Origin: Acidobacteriota bacterium
Lineage (GTDB): Bacteria; Acidobacteriota; Blastocatellia; Pyrinomonadales; Pyrinomonadaceae
Length of the DNA: 64,000 bases
Assembly: GCA_016700075.1 (NCBI GenBank)
Contig: CP065000.1
Location: 124,001 to 188,000, forward strand
Direction: 5' to 3'
Shown: piece by piece, positions 25,960 through 35,282 of the stretch
How positions within the stretch are numbered: the first letter of the stretch is position 1
Layout: the number at the start of each line of letters is the position of its first letter
The notes under the pieces: generated by a model
Seen by the model: the letters and a program-made list of their open reading frames with translations, nothing else
The model's database searches: none
What the model was told of the DNA's origin: nothing
Made by a program: the position numbers and the translations under genes

Positions 25960-27759
25960 TCAAGTTTCAGAAATTTCCGGTTTTCGGGAAAATCTATCAA
26001 GCATACCTCTCGGGAACAGGTCCGCCCAATTTCGGGTGTAGAGATCGAGAAGATAGCTCTCTATCTCGCCCGCTGTATTAAGATCCATTGACGTTGCGGC
26101 AATAACTTTACAATCGGCCATCGAAATATTTGCGATCAAGGATCGCGCAGCTGAGAACGCCCCCGAATGCATGCTGAAATTCCGATAGCCAAGTCCCAAC
26201 AATAAAGGCAAATAGAATGGAGCACTGGCCATTTCCCCGCAGATCGTGACCTCTTTTGATCTGTCAGCTGCAGCTCTTGCGACCGATTCCAACGATCGAA
26301 TCACCGCCGGATGAAGGCTTTGGTACCAAGCGGCGACGGTCTCATTGTCTCGATCTGCCCCTAAGAGATACTGAACAAGGTCATTGGTGCCCACGCAAAG
26401 GAAATCAGATGCATCCGCCAAAGAATCGATCGTTAGGACCGCGGACGGAAGCTCCACCATGACCCCGATCGCAGGCAGTGAAGCTGTCGGGTCTGAGCTT
26501 CCTATCTCCCGAAATACATCTTCTACCATACCTCTCGCCGAGAGAAGATCTGAAAGTCCCGATACCATCGGAAGCATCAATCGAAGCTCGCTGTTTCCCG
26601 CTGCCCGCAAGAGTGCTCTGAGCTGTGCCCGGAAAAAGTCAGGACGCGTCAGGCAGATCCTCAGCGAACGCAGGCCGAGAGCAGGATTAGGCCCCGCCCG
26701 CTTTTCACGAAACGACTCAACACCAAAGTCGAACGTTCTTATGGTCACGGGGAGTTTACCCGACGCCCTCAGCACGTCCGCGTAAATTGAATACTGTTCC
26801 GATTCATTCGGCGGGAGCCCGTCTTCGCCGATCATGCCGTCTGTTCGGAAAAGCCCGATCCCAAAGGCTCCGCGACCAATGGCCCGTCGTGCCGAGTCTA
26901 AGCTGTCGGCGTTTCCAAAGAGAAATATCTGTTCACCGTCATTGGTGTGCAGGGCAAAGGGAGAATCGTATTCGGTTTCGACAGAAGCGGAGCTAAGAGC
27001 GGACCTGTCCATGGGACCGGCATCGGATATGATCACCTTTCCGGAATCACCGTCCACCGTAACGAACTCATCTTCGGATATGACGCCCTTCGGATCTCCG
27101 ATGCCGGTAACCATCGGGATGCCAAAACCGCGAGCAATGATGCTGATGTGCGACGTCCAACCGCCATGTTCGACGATCACCGCCGCGGGCGAATTTTCAC
27201 AGAGCTCATAGAACTGAGACGTCTTCACTTCTCTTGCGGCAACGACACAGCCGCGCACACTTGATAGGTCGCGTTTATCGGCTGAGATCAATGATCTTCG
27301 CAAACGGACAATGACGTCATCGAGTTCCTGAACCTTTTCGCGAAATGACGGGTCTTCTATCTCTGCAAAATCATCGTGAAAGAGTTCGTTCACGCGCTCC
27401 AAAGCCCATTCGGCGTTGATCCTGTGTTCGGCCATCTTTGTGAGGACCTTTTCTTTGATGCCGGATGTTTCAAGTATCAATAGCTGCGCATCGAAGATCG
27501 CCGATGCTTCGAGCCTGCTGCTGTCAAACGGGCTTCCCGCAAGCGAGGACAATTCAGCCTTGCATTTCTCAAAGGCCGCGGCAAAACGGGATGCTTCTAT
27601 ATCGATCTCTGCCGGATCCAAATGGCGCCGAAGAACCGTCGGCTCGGCATCTTGCAGGAATTTTATCTTTCCTGAACCGATACCGCGTGAAAGTGTCAGC
27701 GCCGGAAACACTCTCGTGTTAGAAGCCGTTTCCGGTGATCTTATGACGTTGGCAGCCAA
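25960..27759 (-). CDS. ptsI: Phosphoenolpyruvate-protein phosphotransferase (PTS enzyme I)
   Basis: The 599-residue protein has the full enzyme I order: an N-terminal HPr-binding region, the phosphohistidine motif GGWTSHISIIARG (His at about residue 204), and a TIM-barrel PEP-binding domain with MLPMVSGLSDL and the cysteine motif TICGEMASAPFYLPLL. It accepts phosphate from PEP and passes it to HPr. No HPr, EIIA or sugar-specific EII gene is visible in this window, so it may serve a regulatory PTS. It lies between the AIM24-type gene and the SLBB protein gene. Confidence 0.93.
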   Translation of the reverse strand: MAANVIRSPETASNTRVFPALTLSRGIGSGKIKFLQDAEPTVLRRHLDPAEIDIEASRFAAAFEKCKAELSSLAGSPFDSSRLEASAIFDAQLLILETSGIKEKVLTKMAEHRINAEWALERVNELFHDDFAEIEDPSFREKVQELDDVIVRLRRSLISADKRDLSSVRGCVVAAREVKTSQFYELCENSPAAVIVEHGGWTSHISIIARGFGIPMVTGIGDPKGVISEDEFVTVDGDSGKVIISDAGPMDRSALSSASVETEYDSPFALHTNDGEQIFLFGNADSLDSARRAIGRGAFGIGLFRTDGMIGEDGLPPNESEQYSIYADVLRASGKLPVTIRTFDFGVESFREKRAGPNPALGLRSLRICLTRPDFFRAQLRALLRAAGNSELRLMLPMVSGLSDLLSARGMVEDVFREIGSSDPTASLPAIGVMVELPSAVLTIDSLADASDFLCVGTNDLVQYLLGADRDNETVAAWYQSLHPAVIRSLESVARAAADRSKEVTICGEMASAPFYLPLLLGLGYRNFSMHSGAFSAARSLIANISMADCKVIAATSMDLNTAGEIESYLLDLYTRNWADLFPRGMLDRFSRKPEISET

Positions 27760-27784
27760 AATGTATTTCCCCGGTGTTTAGCTA

Positions 27785-28669
27785 CTAGCTTCCAAAGCTG
27801 ATGCCGCCGCTTCCGCCCTGTGACGGGAAGAAAGGCTTCAGCAGTCCGGCAAAGGCAGCAAGGTTTCGAGTTTGGATCAGTATCTCGCCGGGGCCGGTGA
27901 ATTCGGCAACCAATCCTTCGCCGCTCATCATGCTTCGGAAAAATCCACTCTTAGCGGCCTTTCTTAGGTTGTACTGCATATGACCTTCCCATGCGACCAA
28001 ATGACCCGTGTCGATGACATACTGGTCTCCCGGCTTGAGGACCTTGCGGTAGATGGCCCCAAACGAAGCAACCAGCAGAAGGCCCGTTCCCGAAACCTCA
28101 AGAACAAAAAGGCCTTCGCCGCCAAAAAAGGATTTGGCACCTCCAAACTTAGTATCTACTTGGAGTGATGTGTCGCCGGCAAGATATGAACTGGATTGAA
28201 CCTTGAACACCTGGTTCTGCATCTCGATGCCCGCGATATCGCCCGGTGCGCCGGGTGCTAGAGTTACTTCACCCGGACCGCCCTTTGCGGTAAAGGTAGA
28301 AACGAACGCAGATTCGCCGCCGACGGCGCGCTTTAAGGCGCCAAAAACGCCTCCTTTCATCTCTGAACTCAGGTCAACGTTTGACGACATTGAAACCATT
28401 GCTCCGGCCTCTGCGGAGATCGACTGGTTAGCCTGCAGTTGTAAAACAGCCAATGCGAACGCACCTTGATGTTCGATGGACCAAGTATAGCCGCGGCCCT
28501 GACCACGGCCGTCCAGGTCAAGATGGAAAGCACCGGCGCTTGTTCCGTGTTGCCCGTGCGATGCTGTTGACTGAGGTTGTTGAGTCGGGGCAGAATCGAT
28601 CGTAAATCCGCAGGAGCCGCAGAATTTCGCACCGTCCATGAGAGACGCATTACATTTTGGGCAGTTCAT
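27785..28669 (-). CDS. AIM24-family protein with N-terminal zinc ribbon
   Basis: The 294-residue protein starts with a zinc ribbon (CPKCNASLMDGAKFCGSCGF), then a Gln/Ser-rich linker and an AIM24/TIGR00266-type beta-sandwich domain. Recognisable parts are AEAGAMVSMSSNVDLSSEMKG, LAPGAPGDIAGIEM and ILIQTRNLAAFAGLLKPF. The biochemical function of bacterial AIM24-like proteins is not established. It starts 8 nt after the LOG-family gene stop and is followed 25 nt later by ptsI. Confidence 0.88.
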   Translation of the reverse strand: MNCPKCNASLMDGAKFCGSCGFTIDSAPTQQPQSTASHGQHGTSAGAFHLDLDGRGQGRGYTWSIEHQGAFALAVLQLQANQSISAEAGAMVSMSSNVDLSSEMKGGVFGALKRAVGGESAFVSTFTAKGGPGEVTLAPGAPGDIAGIEMQNQVFKVQSSSYLAGDTSLQVDTKFGGAKSFFGGEGLFVLEVSGTGLLLVASFGAIYRKVLKPGDQYVIDTGHLVAWEGHMQYNLRKAAKSGFFRSMMSGEGLVAEFTGPGEILIQTRNLAAFAGLLKPFFPSQGGSGGISFGS

Positions 28670-28677
28670 AATCTATC

Positions 28678-29226
28678 TTACGAATACTTATTGATAAATA
28701 TATCTGCAGCTTCCTTAGCGTCGGCTGCAAATTTCAGATACCTAACGTCACTGTCGCTGACCACGAGATTCTCACGCCATGCCCCGACGACCTTTCTCCA
28801 TGCATCGCCTACGAGGACCAAAGGGCGGTCCTCGATCACTCCTGTCTGCAGCTTATTCCAAACCAGTGAAACCTCAGTCACCGTGCCCATTCCGCCGCGA
28901 AGAGCGACAAAACCGACCGATCGTGTGATCAAATTCTGAAGGCGTTCGTAAAAATGGTTAGTAGCGACCTTGTCTGTGAGGTAGCGGTTCGGCTCGCCTT
29001 TGAACTGATTCATTACGATGCCGTAAACGCGTCCTCCGCTCTCTCTCGCTCCTCGGGATGCGGCCTCCATTACGCCCAAGTAGCCGCCTGTGCAGATCGT
29101 AAAGCCGGCTTCAGCCAACCTCGACCCAAGATCTCGTGCTTCGCGATATTCGTCCGATGACTCTGCACATTTTGATCCGCCAAAGATCGTTACGATGCGT
29201 TCAGTGTTATTGTTCTCGTCGCTCAT
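28678..29226 (-). CDS. LOG family protein (nucleoside-monophosphate phosphoribohydrolase-like)
   Basis: The 182-residue Rossmann-type protein shows VTIFGGSKCAESSDEY at the N-terminus, CTGGYLGVMEAASRGARE near residue 46 and LRGGMGTVTEVSLVW near residue 108. The last corresponds to the PGGxGTxxE motif of LOG enzymes, with Pro replaced by Arg. LOG proteins hydrolyse nucleoside 5'-monophosphates to base and ribose phosphate; older annotations call them lysine decarboxylases. The Arg substitution and the TIGR00725-like layout leave the substrate open. It is the first gene of the LOG-AIM24-ptsI-SLBB run. Confidence 0.8.
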   Translation of the reverse strand: MSDENNNTERIVTIFGGSKCAESSDEYREARDLGSRLAEAGFTICTGGYLGVMEAASRGARESGGRVYGIVMNQFKGEPNRYLTDKVATNHFYERLQNLITRSVGFVALRGGMGTVTEVSLVWNKLQTGVIEDRPLVLVGDAWRKVVGAWRENLVVSDSDVRYLKFAADAKEAADIFINKYS

Positions 29227-29281
29227 CTCTTTCGACCGTTTTCCCTATTATACTTTCAGCCCCTAAATGTTAAAAGAGGGG

Positions 29282-30652
29282 TCATTCCAGTTTTGCGGCT
29301 TCCTCGGGCGTCAAGTTGCCTGCTTCGTGAATCGCTTTCTTGGTGTTAGTAAAGATCAAAATTATCATCCCGCCCACGAAGAATATGATCAACGCCAAAA
29401 TGGCACTTCGATATGAGCCGGTGATGCCAACGACGACGGCGAAGGTCAGATTGCCGATCCACGAGGTTCCTTTTTCAGATATCTCATAGATCCCGAAGAA
29501 TGCGGACTCGCGGCTCTTGGGGATCATCTGTGAGAAAAGTGACCGCGACAGGGCCTGCGTGCTGCCGAGCACCAGTCCAATAAAAGTAGCCATTATCCAC
29601 GCCTGGAAATGTGTTTCCAGAAAACCGTATGCAAAGACCACAATTCCCGACCAGATCGCTAAGCAGACAATAATGGTCGGCTTGGTGCCAATGAAACGCG
29701 AAATTCTCTCAAAGACCAATGCTCCGATCAGGGCAGCGATCTGGGCGACAACAAATATGCCTAATAGAAAACTTGGATCACTTTCGAGTCCCTTTGATAC
29801 GAACAACTCCTGAGAAAGGAATACTGACGAATTAAGTATGACCGTCTGGATACCGTCGTTGTAGAAAAGATACGCGATCAGAAACATCAGCGTATATTTC
29901 AGCCCGGCAAGCTCCTTTAATGTCCGCCAAACCTCCACGAAACCGATCTTGACAAGATTTCTGCCGTTGCGCTCCCGTTCAGGTTTTCGCGATCGGATCA
30001 GATAAAAAGCCACGATTCCGAACAAGCCCCACCAAAGCGAGGCCATCAGCATAGAAAGCCTAACAGCGAAGCCCTTGTCGATGCCGAATGACTCGCCGAA
30101 ATTGATGAGTGCCAGATTGGCGAAAAGCATCACCAATCCACCGAGATAGCCGGCCGCGTAGCCGTAGCTGCTGATGCGGTCGCGCATATCCTCGGAGGTG
30201 ATATCGATGAGAAACGAATTGTAAAAAACGTTCGTTGCGGCAAAACAAATATTACCGATAAGCAGGAAAAGACAGCCCCAAAGATAATTCGTTCCTTGAA
30301 CCAGGAAAAGCAGCGAACCTGCTATCACGCCGGTGTAGCAAAAAAGCGCCATCATACGCTTTTTCCAAGGCGTAAAATCCGCTATCGAGCCCAGTATCGG
30401 CAGCATAAAGACCTGCAGAAAGACAGAGATGCCCAACGTCGAGGTGAACAGGTTGTCTGCGGTCACTGACCCGATCGGGCCAAGCGAGATAACCACACCG
30501 CCTTTACCGACATCTTCCTGAGCCAGAGCGGTCAAATACGGCCCGGCCAATACCGAAACGACCGTCGTGTAAAACGCGGAGTTTGCCCAATCGTAGGCCA
30601 GCCAGCCGGTGATCTCGCGTCGGTCGTTTTTCGTGATCTCGGAGTTTTGCAT
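29282..30652 (-). CDS. MFS transporter, UMF1/Atg22-like
   Basis: The 456-residue integral membrane protein has about twelve hydrophobic segments. GWLAYDWANSAFYTTVV at the N-terminus is the hallmark of Atg22-like/UMF1 transporters, and GLVLGSTQALSRSLFSQMIP and ESAFFGIYEISEKGTSWIG are conserved in the C-terminal half. Family members export amino acids or unknown small molecules. It lies 55 bp upstream of the LOG-family gene in the same direction and is divergent from the nucleotidyltransferase gene. Confidence 0.9.
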   Translation of the reverse strand: MQNSEITKNDRREITGWLAYDWANSAFYTTVVSVLAGPYLTALAQEDVGKGGVVISLGPIGSVTADNLFTSTLGISVFLQVFMLPILGSIADFTPWKKRMMALFCYTGVIAGSLLFLVQGTNYLWGCLFLLIGNICFAATNVFYNSFLIDITSEDMRDRISSYGYAAGYLGGLVMLFANLALINFGESFGIDKGFAVRLSMLMASLWWGLFGIVAFYLIRSRKPERERNGRNLVKIGFVEVWRTLKELAGLKYTLMFLIAYLFYNDGIQTVILNSSVFLSQELFVSKGLESDPSFLLGIFVVAQIAALIGALVFERISRFIGTKPTIIVCLAIWSGIVVFAYGFLETHFQAWIMATFIGLVLGSTQALSRSLFSQMIPKSRESAFFGIYEISEKGTSWIGNLTFAVVVGITGSYRSAILALIIFFVGGMIILIFTNTKKAIHEAGNLTPEEAAKLE

Positions 30653-30808
30653 TTGCAGCTATGCGGAATTTGACCTTAACGATACGTCAAATCGCACGTT
30701 TTTGTCTAACTAAGGCAAAGTTCGTTAACTTTTCCGTAAATGCGGTTTTCTTTAAACGCCCGTTCATCTATCATCGAATTTTGTTTCCCGCGAAGCATTG
30801 GGCCGCTT

Positions 30809-31807
30809 ATGAAAGCAATGATACTCGCTGCCGGATTTGGCACCCGGCTATTCCCGCTCACGATCGACCGAACAAAACCGGCGATCCCCTTCTTGGGCAA
30901 GCCGCTGGTCGGGTATGTTGCCGAGTATCTGGCGCGGTTCGGCATTAGTGACGTCGTCGTGAATCTGCATCATCAGCCGGACTCCGTTCGAAGAGCATTA
31001 GGTGACGGCAGCGATTTCGGGGTGAATATCACCTATACCGTTGAAGAACCAAAGATCCTAGGCACTGCCGGAGCATTGGATAACGCCCGCGAGATCCTCG
31101 AAGACGACCGATTCGTTATTGTCAACGGAAAGATAATCACGGATATCGACATCGGTCAGGCGTTGGAAGCGCACGTACGGACAGGGGCTCTGGCGACGAT
31201 GATACTGAAACCGAACGTAAAGCGTGAAAAATTCACGATCGTCGAGACCAGCGACGGCCGTGTTACCGGTTTTGGAGACTTTGCTCGCCCCGTATCAGAG
31301 GCTGAACTCAAGGACACCGAACACGACATCGAGACACCGCTCATGTTCACGGGAATTCATATCGTCGAGCCCCGTGTTTTCGATTACATCCCGCGGAGCG
31401 TTTATTCGGACATCGTGCCTTCGTTCTATGAACCGGCATTAAGAAATGGCGAGATCATCGCTGCTCACATCACAGATGCCGAATGGTATGAGCTGTCGAC
31501 GATCCCGCGTTACCTTGATATTTCGCTGGCGATGATGAATGGCGGCAACGTGCATTTTGGGCGCAACTGCGTGATGCAGGGAGCCGTGCGGCTGAAAGAT
31601 TCAGTTATCTGGGATGATGTGACCATTGGCGAAGACAGCGTTCTGTACAGAACGATAATTGCGGACGGCGTCACGATACCGTCGGGCTCGCAGTTTGAGA
31701 ACGCGGCGATCGTTCGTGCCGAAATGGTGCGGAATTGCTCTGAGATACCGGATAAGGCAATGCGAGGATATGTGCAGGGCGAGAACTATATTGTTCCGCT
31801 GAATTGA
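30809..31807 (+). CDS. Sugar-phosphate nucleotidyltransferase (MurU-like, with left-handed beta-helix tail)
   Basis: From ATG 30809 the product has 332 residues. MILAAGFGTRLFPLT followed by TKPAIPFLGKPL is the nucleotidyltransferase signature, and a hexapeptide-like tail (VIWDDVTIGEDSVLYRTIIA) begins near residue 255. Together with the kinase gene 8 nt downstream it matches the MurU-AmgK pair, in which MurU makes UDP-MurNAc from MurNAc-1-phosphate. Classical MurU is about 225 residues and lacks the beta-helix tail, so a mannose-1-phosphate guanylyltransferase-like role remains possible. The gene pairing is the main argument for MurU. Confidence 0.8.
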   Translation: MKAMILAAGFGTRLFPLTIDRTKPAIPFLGKPLVGYVAEYLARFGISDVVVNLHHQPDSVRRALGDGSDFGVNITYTVEEPKILGTAGALDNAREILEDDRFVIVNGKIITDIDIGQALEAHVRTGALATMILKPNVKREKFTIVETSDGRVTGFGDFARPVSEAELKDTEHDIETPLMFTGIHIVEPRVFDYIPRSVYSDIVPSFYEPALRNGEIIAAHITDAEWYELSTIPRYLDISLAMMNGGNVHFGRNCVMQGAVRLKDSVIWDDVTIGEDSVLYRTIIADGVTIPSGSQFENAAIVRAEMVRNCSEIPDKAMRGYVQGENYIVPLN

Positions 31808-31815
31808 TCTTGCTG

Positions 31816-32823
31816 ATGAACGCGAAAGTAAGACTTACAACATTCCTTACCTCGAACGGGCAGCCTGATACCATCACGGAACTCGCAGGCGACGCATCGA
31901 CGCGGGAATATTTTCGTGTGACTTGGAATGAAATGACGGCGATCGCGTGCGTCTATCCCGAGCCGTTCGTTGCCGCTGAGCAGACCTTTCTCGCTACAAC
32001 AAGACTTTTCCGATCCGCGGATCTGCCGGTCGCGGAGGTCATTGCTTTCAGCGAAGACCTGGGCGTCATCATTCAGGAAGACCTCGGCGACACGATACTT
32101 CGCGACGTAATGCTCGCCGCGGACGAAGATGCAGCGGCCAGGCTTCGCGACGAGGCGATATCGCTGATCGTACGAATACAGGCGGCGACGGAGCTTGCGT
32201 TCAGCTCAGGCTCGATCGCATCGAAACTGCGTTTTGACAAGGAAAAGCTGCTTTGGGAACTGAATTATTTCAAGGAGCACTACTTCACGACGCTTCGGAA
32301 CACTCCATTGTCTTCAGAGGACGCCGAAGCGCTAAATACCGAATTTATTGAGCTTGTCGAGGAGCTTGACGAGCGTGCTTCGGTGCTTTGCCATCGCGAC
32401 TTTCACGCGGCGAATCTCATGCGGGACGGCCGCGGACGGATGCGGATCATCGATCATCAAGATGCGCGGATCGGTTCCGCGGCATATGACCTCGTTTCCC
32501 TGCTGCTGGACCGAATAACGGAGCTTCCGTCGCCGCAATGGCTGGCCGCTCGCAGAAAGTTCTTTATTGAGATGCGGACAAAGTTCGGATTGCCGAAGCT
32601 CGACGAAGACGATTTTGCCTACGAATTTCGCCTGCAGACGATCCAACGCTGTCTGAAGGCCGCCGGCACGTTCTCGTACCAATCGGCCGTCCGCGGCAAG
32701 ACGCATTTTCTGCCGTTCATCAAACCGATGTTCGGCATTACGCGACGCGGTGCGGAAAACCTCGGCCGCTTCCCTCACATCCGCAGAATTTTGACGCGCG
32801 AGCTGGAAAGCTCAAACGCGTAG
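31816..32823 (+). CDS. AmgK-like anomeric sugar kinase (APH fold)
   Basis: From ATG 31816 the product has 335 residues; TTG codons at 31804 and 31810 are possible earlier starts. ITELAGDASTREYFRV is the conserved N-terminal block of COG3178/AmgK. The catalytic loop is CHRDFHAANLM near residue 195, followed by the metal-binding IDHQDARIG. AmgK phosphorylates MurNAc and GlcNAc at the anomeric carbon in the MurU-dependent peptidoglycan salvage route. The gene nearly overlaps the nucleotidyltransferase gene, which gives that assignment most of its weight. Its 3' end overlaps the convergent DUF6526 gene by 12 bp. Confidence 0.82.
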   Translation: MNAKVRLTTFLTSNGQPDTITELAGDASTREYFRVTWNEMTAIACVYPEPFVAAEQTFLATTRLFRSADLPVAEVIAFSEDLGVIIQEDLGDTILRDVMLAADEDAAARLRDEAISLIVRIQAATELAFSSGSIASKLRFDKEKLLWELNYFKEHYFTTLRNTPLSSEDAEALNTEFIELVEELDERASVLCHRDFHAANLMRDGRGRMRIIDHQDARIGSAAYDLVSLLLDRITELPSPQWLAARRKFFIEMRTKFGLPKLDEDDFAYEFRLQTIQRCLKAAGTFSYQSAVRGKTHFLPFIKPMFGITRRGAENLGRFPHIRRILTRELESSNA

Positions 32824-33246
32824 ATAGTCGCCACGCCAATTCTTCACTGCCAACTTGATCTCTTTCGGCGTGGTCAACTCGCCATTCGCGATGCGGGTTG
32901 CCAGATCGGCGAGCTCTTCATCCGACGCAAACCGCAACGCGATGATCTGCGATACTCTAAAATTCGATGCCTTTGCGGCGAGCTCCGGCGGCAGCAGTTC
33001 CCTGTAACGCAGCCGCTCTTCCAGGCGAATTACGCGGTCCTGTGCCTTCAGAGCCTGCAATCTTGCGGCCACGCTCATCAGCACAAGGGTGAATGACATC
33101 AGCAGATACTGCACGCGATACCAATCAAATTCCTGCACCACGCAAACTATCGCCCAGACCAGATTGATCAGCAGCAGCGGCGAAATGACGTAATGCACCA
33201 GCGGAAACCAGCGAGTGTGGTTTTGATAGTTCTGTTGTTCAGCCAT
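32812..33246 (-). CDS. DUF6526-like small membrane protein
   Basis: A 144-residue protein that starts AEQQNYQNHTRWFPLVHYVI, the N-terminal motif of DUF6526, followed by two membrane segments (about residues 17-38 and 45-62). A charged cytoplasmic C-terminus contains RLEERLRYRELLPPEL. The family has no known function. It lies 9 nt downstream of the ABC exporter gene and is probably co-transcribed with it. Confidence 0.75.
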   Translation of the reverse strand: MAEQQNYQNHTRWFPLVHYVISPLLLINLVWAIVCVVQEFDWYRVQYLLMSFTLVLMSVAARLQALKAQDRVIRLEERLRYRELLPPELAAKASNFRVSQIIALRFASDEELADLATRIANGELTTPKEIKLAVKNWRGDYLRV

Positions 33247-33255
33247 TGATTTCTC

Positions 33256-35199
33256 CTAAAGTTTCGTCGCGGCGAGGTCCTCGGCCGTGCCGGTGAAATC
33301 CTCGCCCGGATTCACGAAAAGATTCTGCTCAAAACGATACTGCTTGTCGTAAAGCTGCTTGTACCGTCCGTTCGTCGCGATGAGTTCGTCGTGCGTGCCG
33401 CGTTCCAGAATTTCGCCGGCCTCGATCACAAGTATCTGATCGGCGGAGCGGATGGTTGAAAGCCGGTGTGCGATAACAAAGGTCGTGCGTCCCTTTCGCA
33501 GATTGTTCAGCCCTTCCTGAATGAGAGCTTCCGATTCGCTGTCGAGCGATGACGTCGCTTCGTCGAGTATCAGTATCTTCGGATCTGCGAGCAAAGCCCT
33601 CGCGATGGCGATACGCTGACGCTGGCCGCCGGAGAGCTTTACTCCGCGTTCGCCGACGATAGTATCGTAGCCGTTCGGGAACTTTTCGATGAACTCGTCC
33701 GCGTTCGCGATGCGGCAGACCTCCTTTATCGCGTCGATGCCGGCTTCCGGGTCGGCGAAGCGGATATTTTCGAGGATCGTGCCGTCGAAAAGAAAATTGT
33801 CTTGCAGCACCACGCCGAGCAGCCGTCTGTAATCGCGGAGCCTGACGCTTTGCAGATCGCGGCCGTCTATCAGAATGCTGCCCGCGTCGGACCGCAGGCT
33901 GCCAGCCTGCAACTTGTCAGAACCGCCTGCGGTAGCGGGCGGTTGAGTTAAACCACCCGCTACCGCAGGTGGCTCTGACTTGGTCGGCTGGATAAAATTC
34001 AGAACCAGCGATAGGATCGTCGATTTGCCGGAGCCCGAAGAACCGACGAGAGCGGTCGTCGTGCCGGCGTCGGCGGTGAATGATATACCTTTGAGCACCG
34101 GCACGCCCGGCTCGTATTCGAACCACACATTGTCAAATTCGATCTTTCCTTCGGCGGACGGTATCGGTTCCCGCTTCGCGTCCTCCTCGGTCTCGGTGGT
34201 CATCGACATCACCTCGCGGATGCGGTCGAGCCCCGCGAGTGCCTCGGTGACCTGCGTGCCGATGGCGGCGAGTTCGATGATCGGCAGTGCGAGGAGGAAC
34301 GTGAACGAGATGTACATCAGAAAATCGCCGAGCGTCATCGTTTCGGCACGCAGGGCGTTGCCGCCGACGAGCATCATCACTACGGCGACGGCGCCGATCA
34401 CGATGGCGGCGAAGGAATTTATCGCGGAAACGCCCGTCACCGTTTTGGCGACGTTGCGAAACAGCCGATGTGCGCCGCGTGCGAACGAGAGTTCCTCGCG
34501 TTTTTCGGCGGTGTAGGCCTTAACTATGCGAATTCCGCCGAGAGATTCGCCCAAACGCCCCGTCACCTGAGCCGTTATCTCGCCGCGTTCGCGGAAAACG
34601 GGCCGCAGCACCTTAAATGCGTACAGCAGAAACCCGCCGAATACCAGCAGCACGGCGATGGTGGCGATAGTCAGCAGCCAGTTCAGATAAAACAGCACGC
34701 CGATGGAGATGGTCGCGGTGACGAGGCTGCCCAGAATTTGCCCAAGTCCCGTGCCGACGAGGTTGCGGATGCCTTCCGCGTCGTTCATGATCCGCGAAAT
34801 GAGCTGGCCGGTCTGCGTCGAATCAAAATACGATATCGGCAGGCGTTCGACGTGCGTCTGCACGCGTTTTCGCATCTCGGTTATCGCACGCTGTGCCGCC
34901 ACGCCGAGTATCTGCGACAGCGCAAATCCGGTCGCTCCCTGTATCAGCGTCGCCAGCCCGACCGCCAGAGCGATCCATTTCAGCAGCTCGAAATTGCGGT
35001 TCGTGAATATCTCGTCGCCGATGTATTTCGTCGAAGCGGGCAGCACCATTCCCGCGAGCCTCGAAACAAGCAGCAGAACGCTCCCCAACGCCAGCCGCCA
35101 GCGTGCGTCCCAGACGATCTTCCTCGCCTCGGCCCACGCACCCGTGTAGCTGATCTTCTTTTTGCCCTTTTCCGAGCCGCCGCCCGCATCATCCGCCAT
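33256..35199 (-). CDS. ABC exporter, fused permease-ATPase (MsbA-type)
   Basis: The 647-residue protein has a six-helix membrane domain (residues about 40-330) and a nucleotide-binding domain. The NBD shows Walker A VGSSGSGKSTI near residue 386, the Q-loop GVVLQDNFLF, signature LSGGQRQRIAIARAL, Walker B ILILDEATSSLD and the H-loop IAHRLSTI. Between Walker A and the Q-loop about 33 residues (SEPPAVAGGLTQPPATAGG and on to SLRSDAG) interrupt the normal QPT-GSILIDG stretch. They are encoded by a long palindrome. The loop tolerates insertions in related proteins, so activity may be kept. The substrate is unknown; lipid or drug export is usual for this architecture. Confidence 0.93.
   Translation of the reverse strand: MADDAGGGSEKGKKKISYTGAWAEARKIVWDARWRLALGSVLLLVSRLAGMVLPASTKYIGDEIFTNRNFELLKWIALAVGLATLIQGATGFALSQILGVAAQRAITEMRKRVQTHVERLPISYFDSTQTGQLISRIMNDAEGIRNLVGTGLGQILGSLVTATISIGVLFYLNWLLTIATIAVLLVFGGFLLYAFKVLRPVFRERGEITAQVTGRLGESLGGIRIVKAYTAEKREELSFARGAHRLFRNVAKTVTGVSAINSFAAIVIGAVAVVMMLVGGNALRAETMTLGDFLMYISFTFLLALPIIELAAIGTQVTEALAGLDRIREVMSMTTETEEDAKREPIPSAEGKIEFDNVWFEYEPGVPVLKGISFTADAGTTTALVGSSGSGKSTILSLVLNFIQPTKSEPPAVAGGLTQPPATAGGSDKLQAGSLRSDAGSILIDGRDLQSVRLRDYRRLLGVVLQDNFLFDGTILENIRFADPEAGIDAIKEVCRIANADEFIEKFPNGYDTIVGERGVKLSGGQRQRIAIARALLADPKILILDEATSSLDSESEALIQEGLNNLRKGRTTFVIAHRLSTIRSADQILVIEAGEILERGTHDELIATNGRYKQLYDKQYRFEQNLFVNPGEDFTGTAEDLAATKL
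33894..33979. repeat. In-frame palindromic insertion in the ABC exporter gene
   Basis: Two palindromes lie side by side. The first, GCAGGCT-GCC-AGCCTGC, is at 33894-33910. The second has 29-bp arms at 33916-33944 and 33951-33979 around a 6-nt loop; 26 of 29 positions pair by my count. Both are read through by the exporter gene without a stop or frameshift. The first 17-bp palindrome recurs exactly inside asnS at 37357-37373. Confidence 0.9.
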
Positions 35200-35282
35200 T
35201 CGTTACAGTGTTCGCCCGCAAAACCTACAAGTCAAGCCCGCACCGTGTCGCACCGCACGCCCGCCGGCCTGCATCCTATTTG

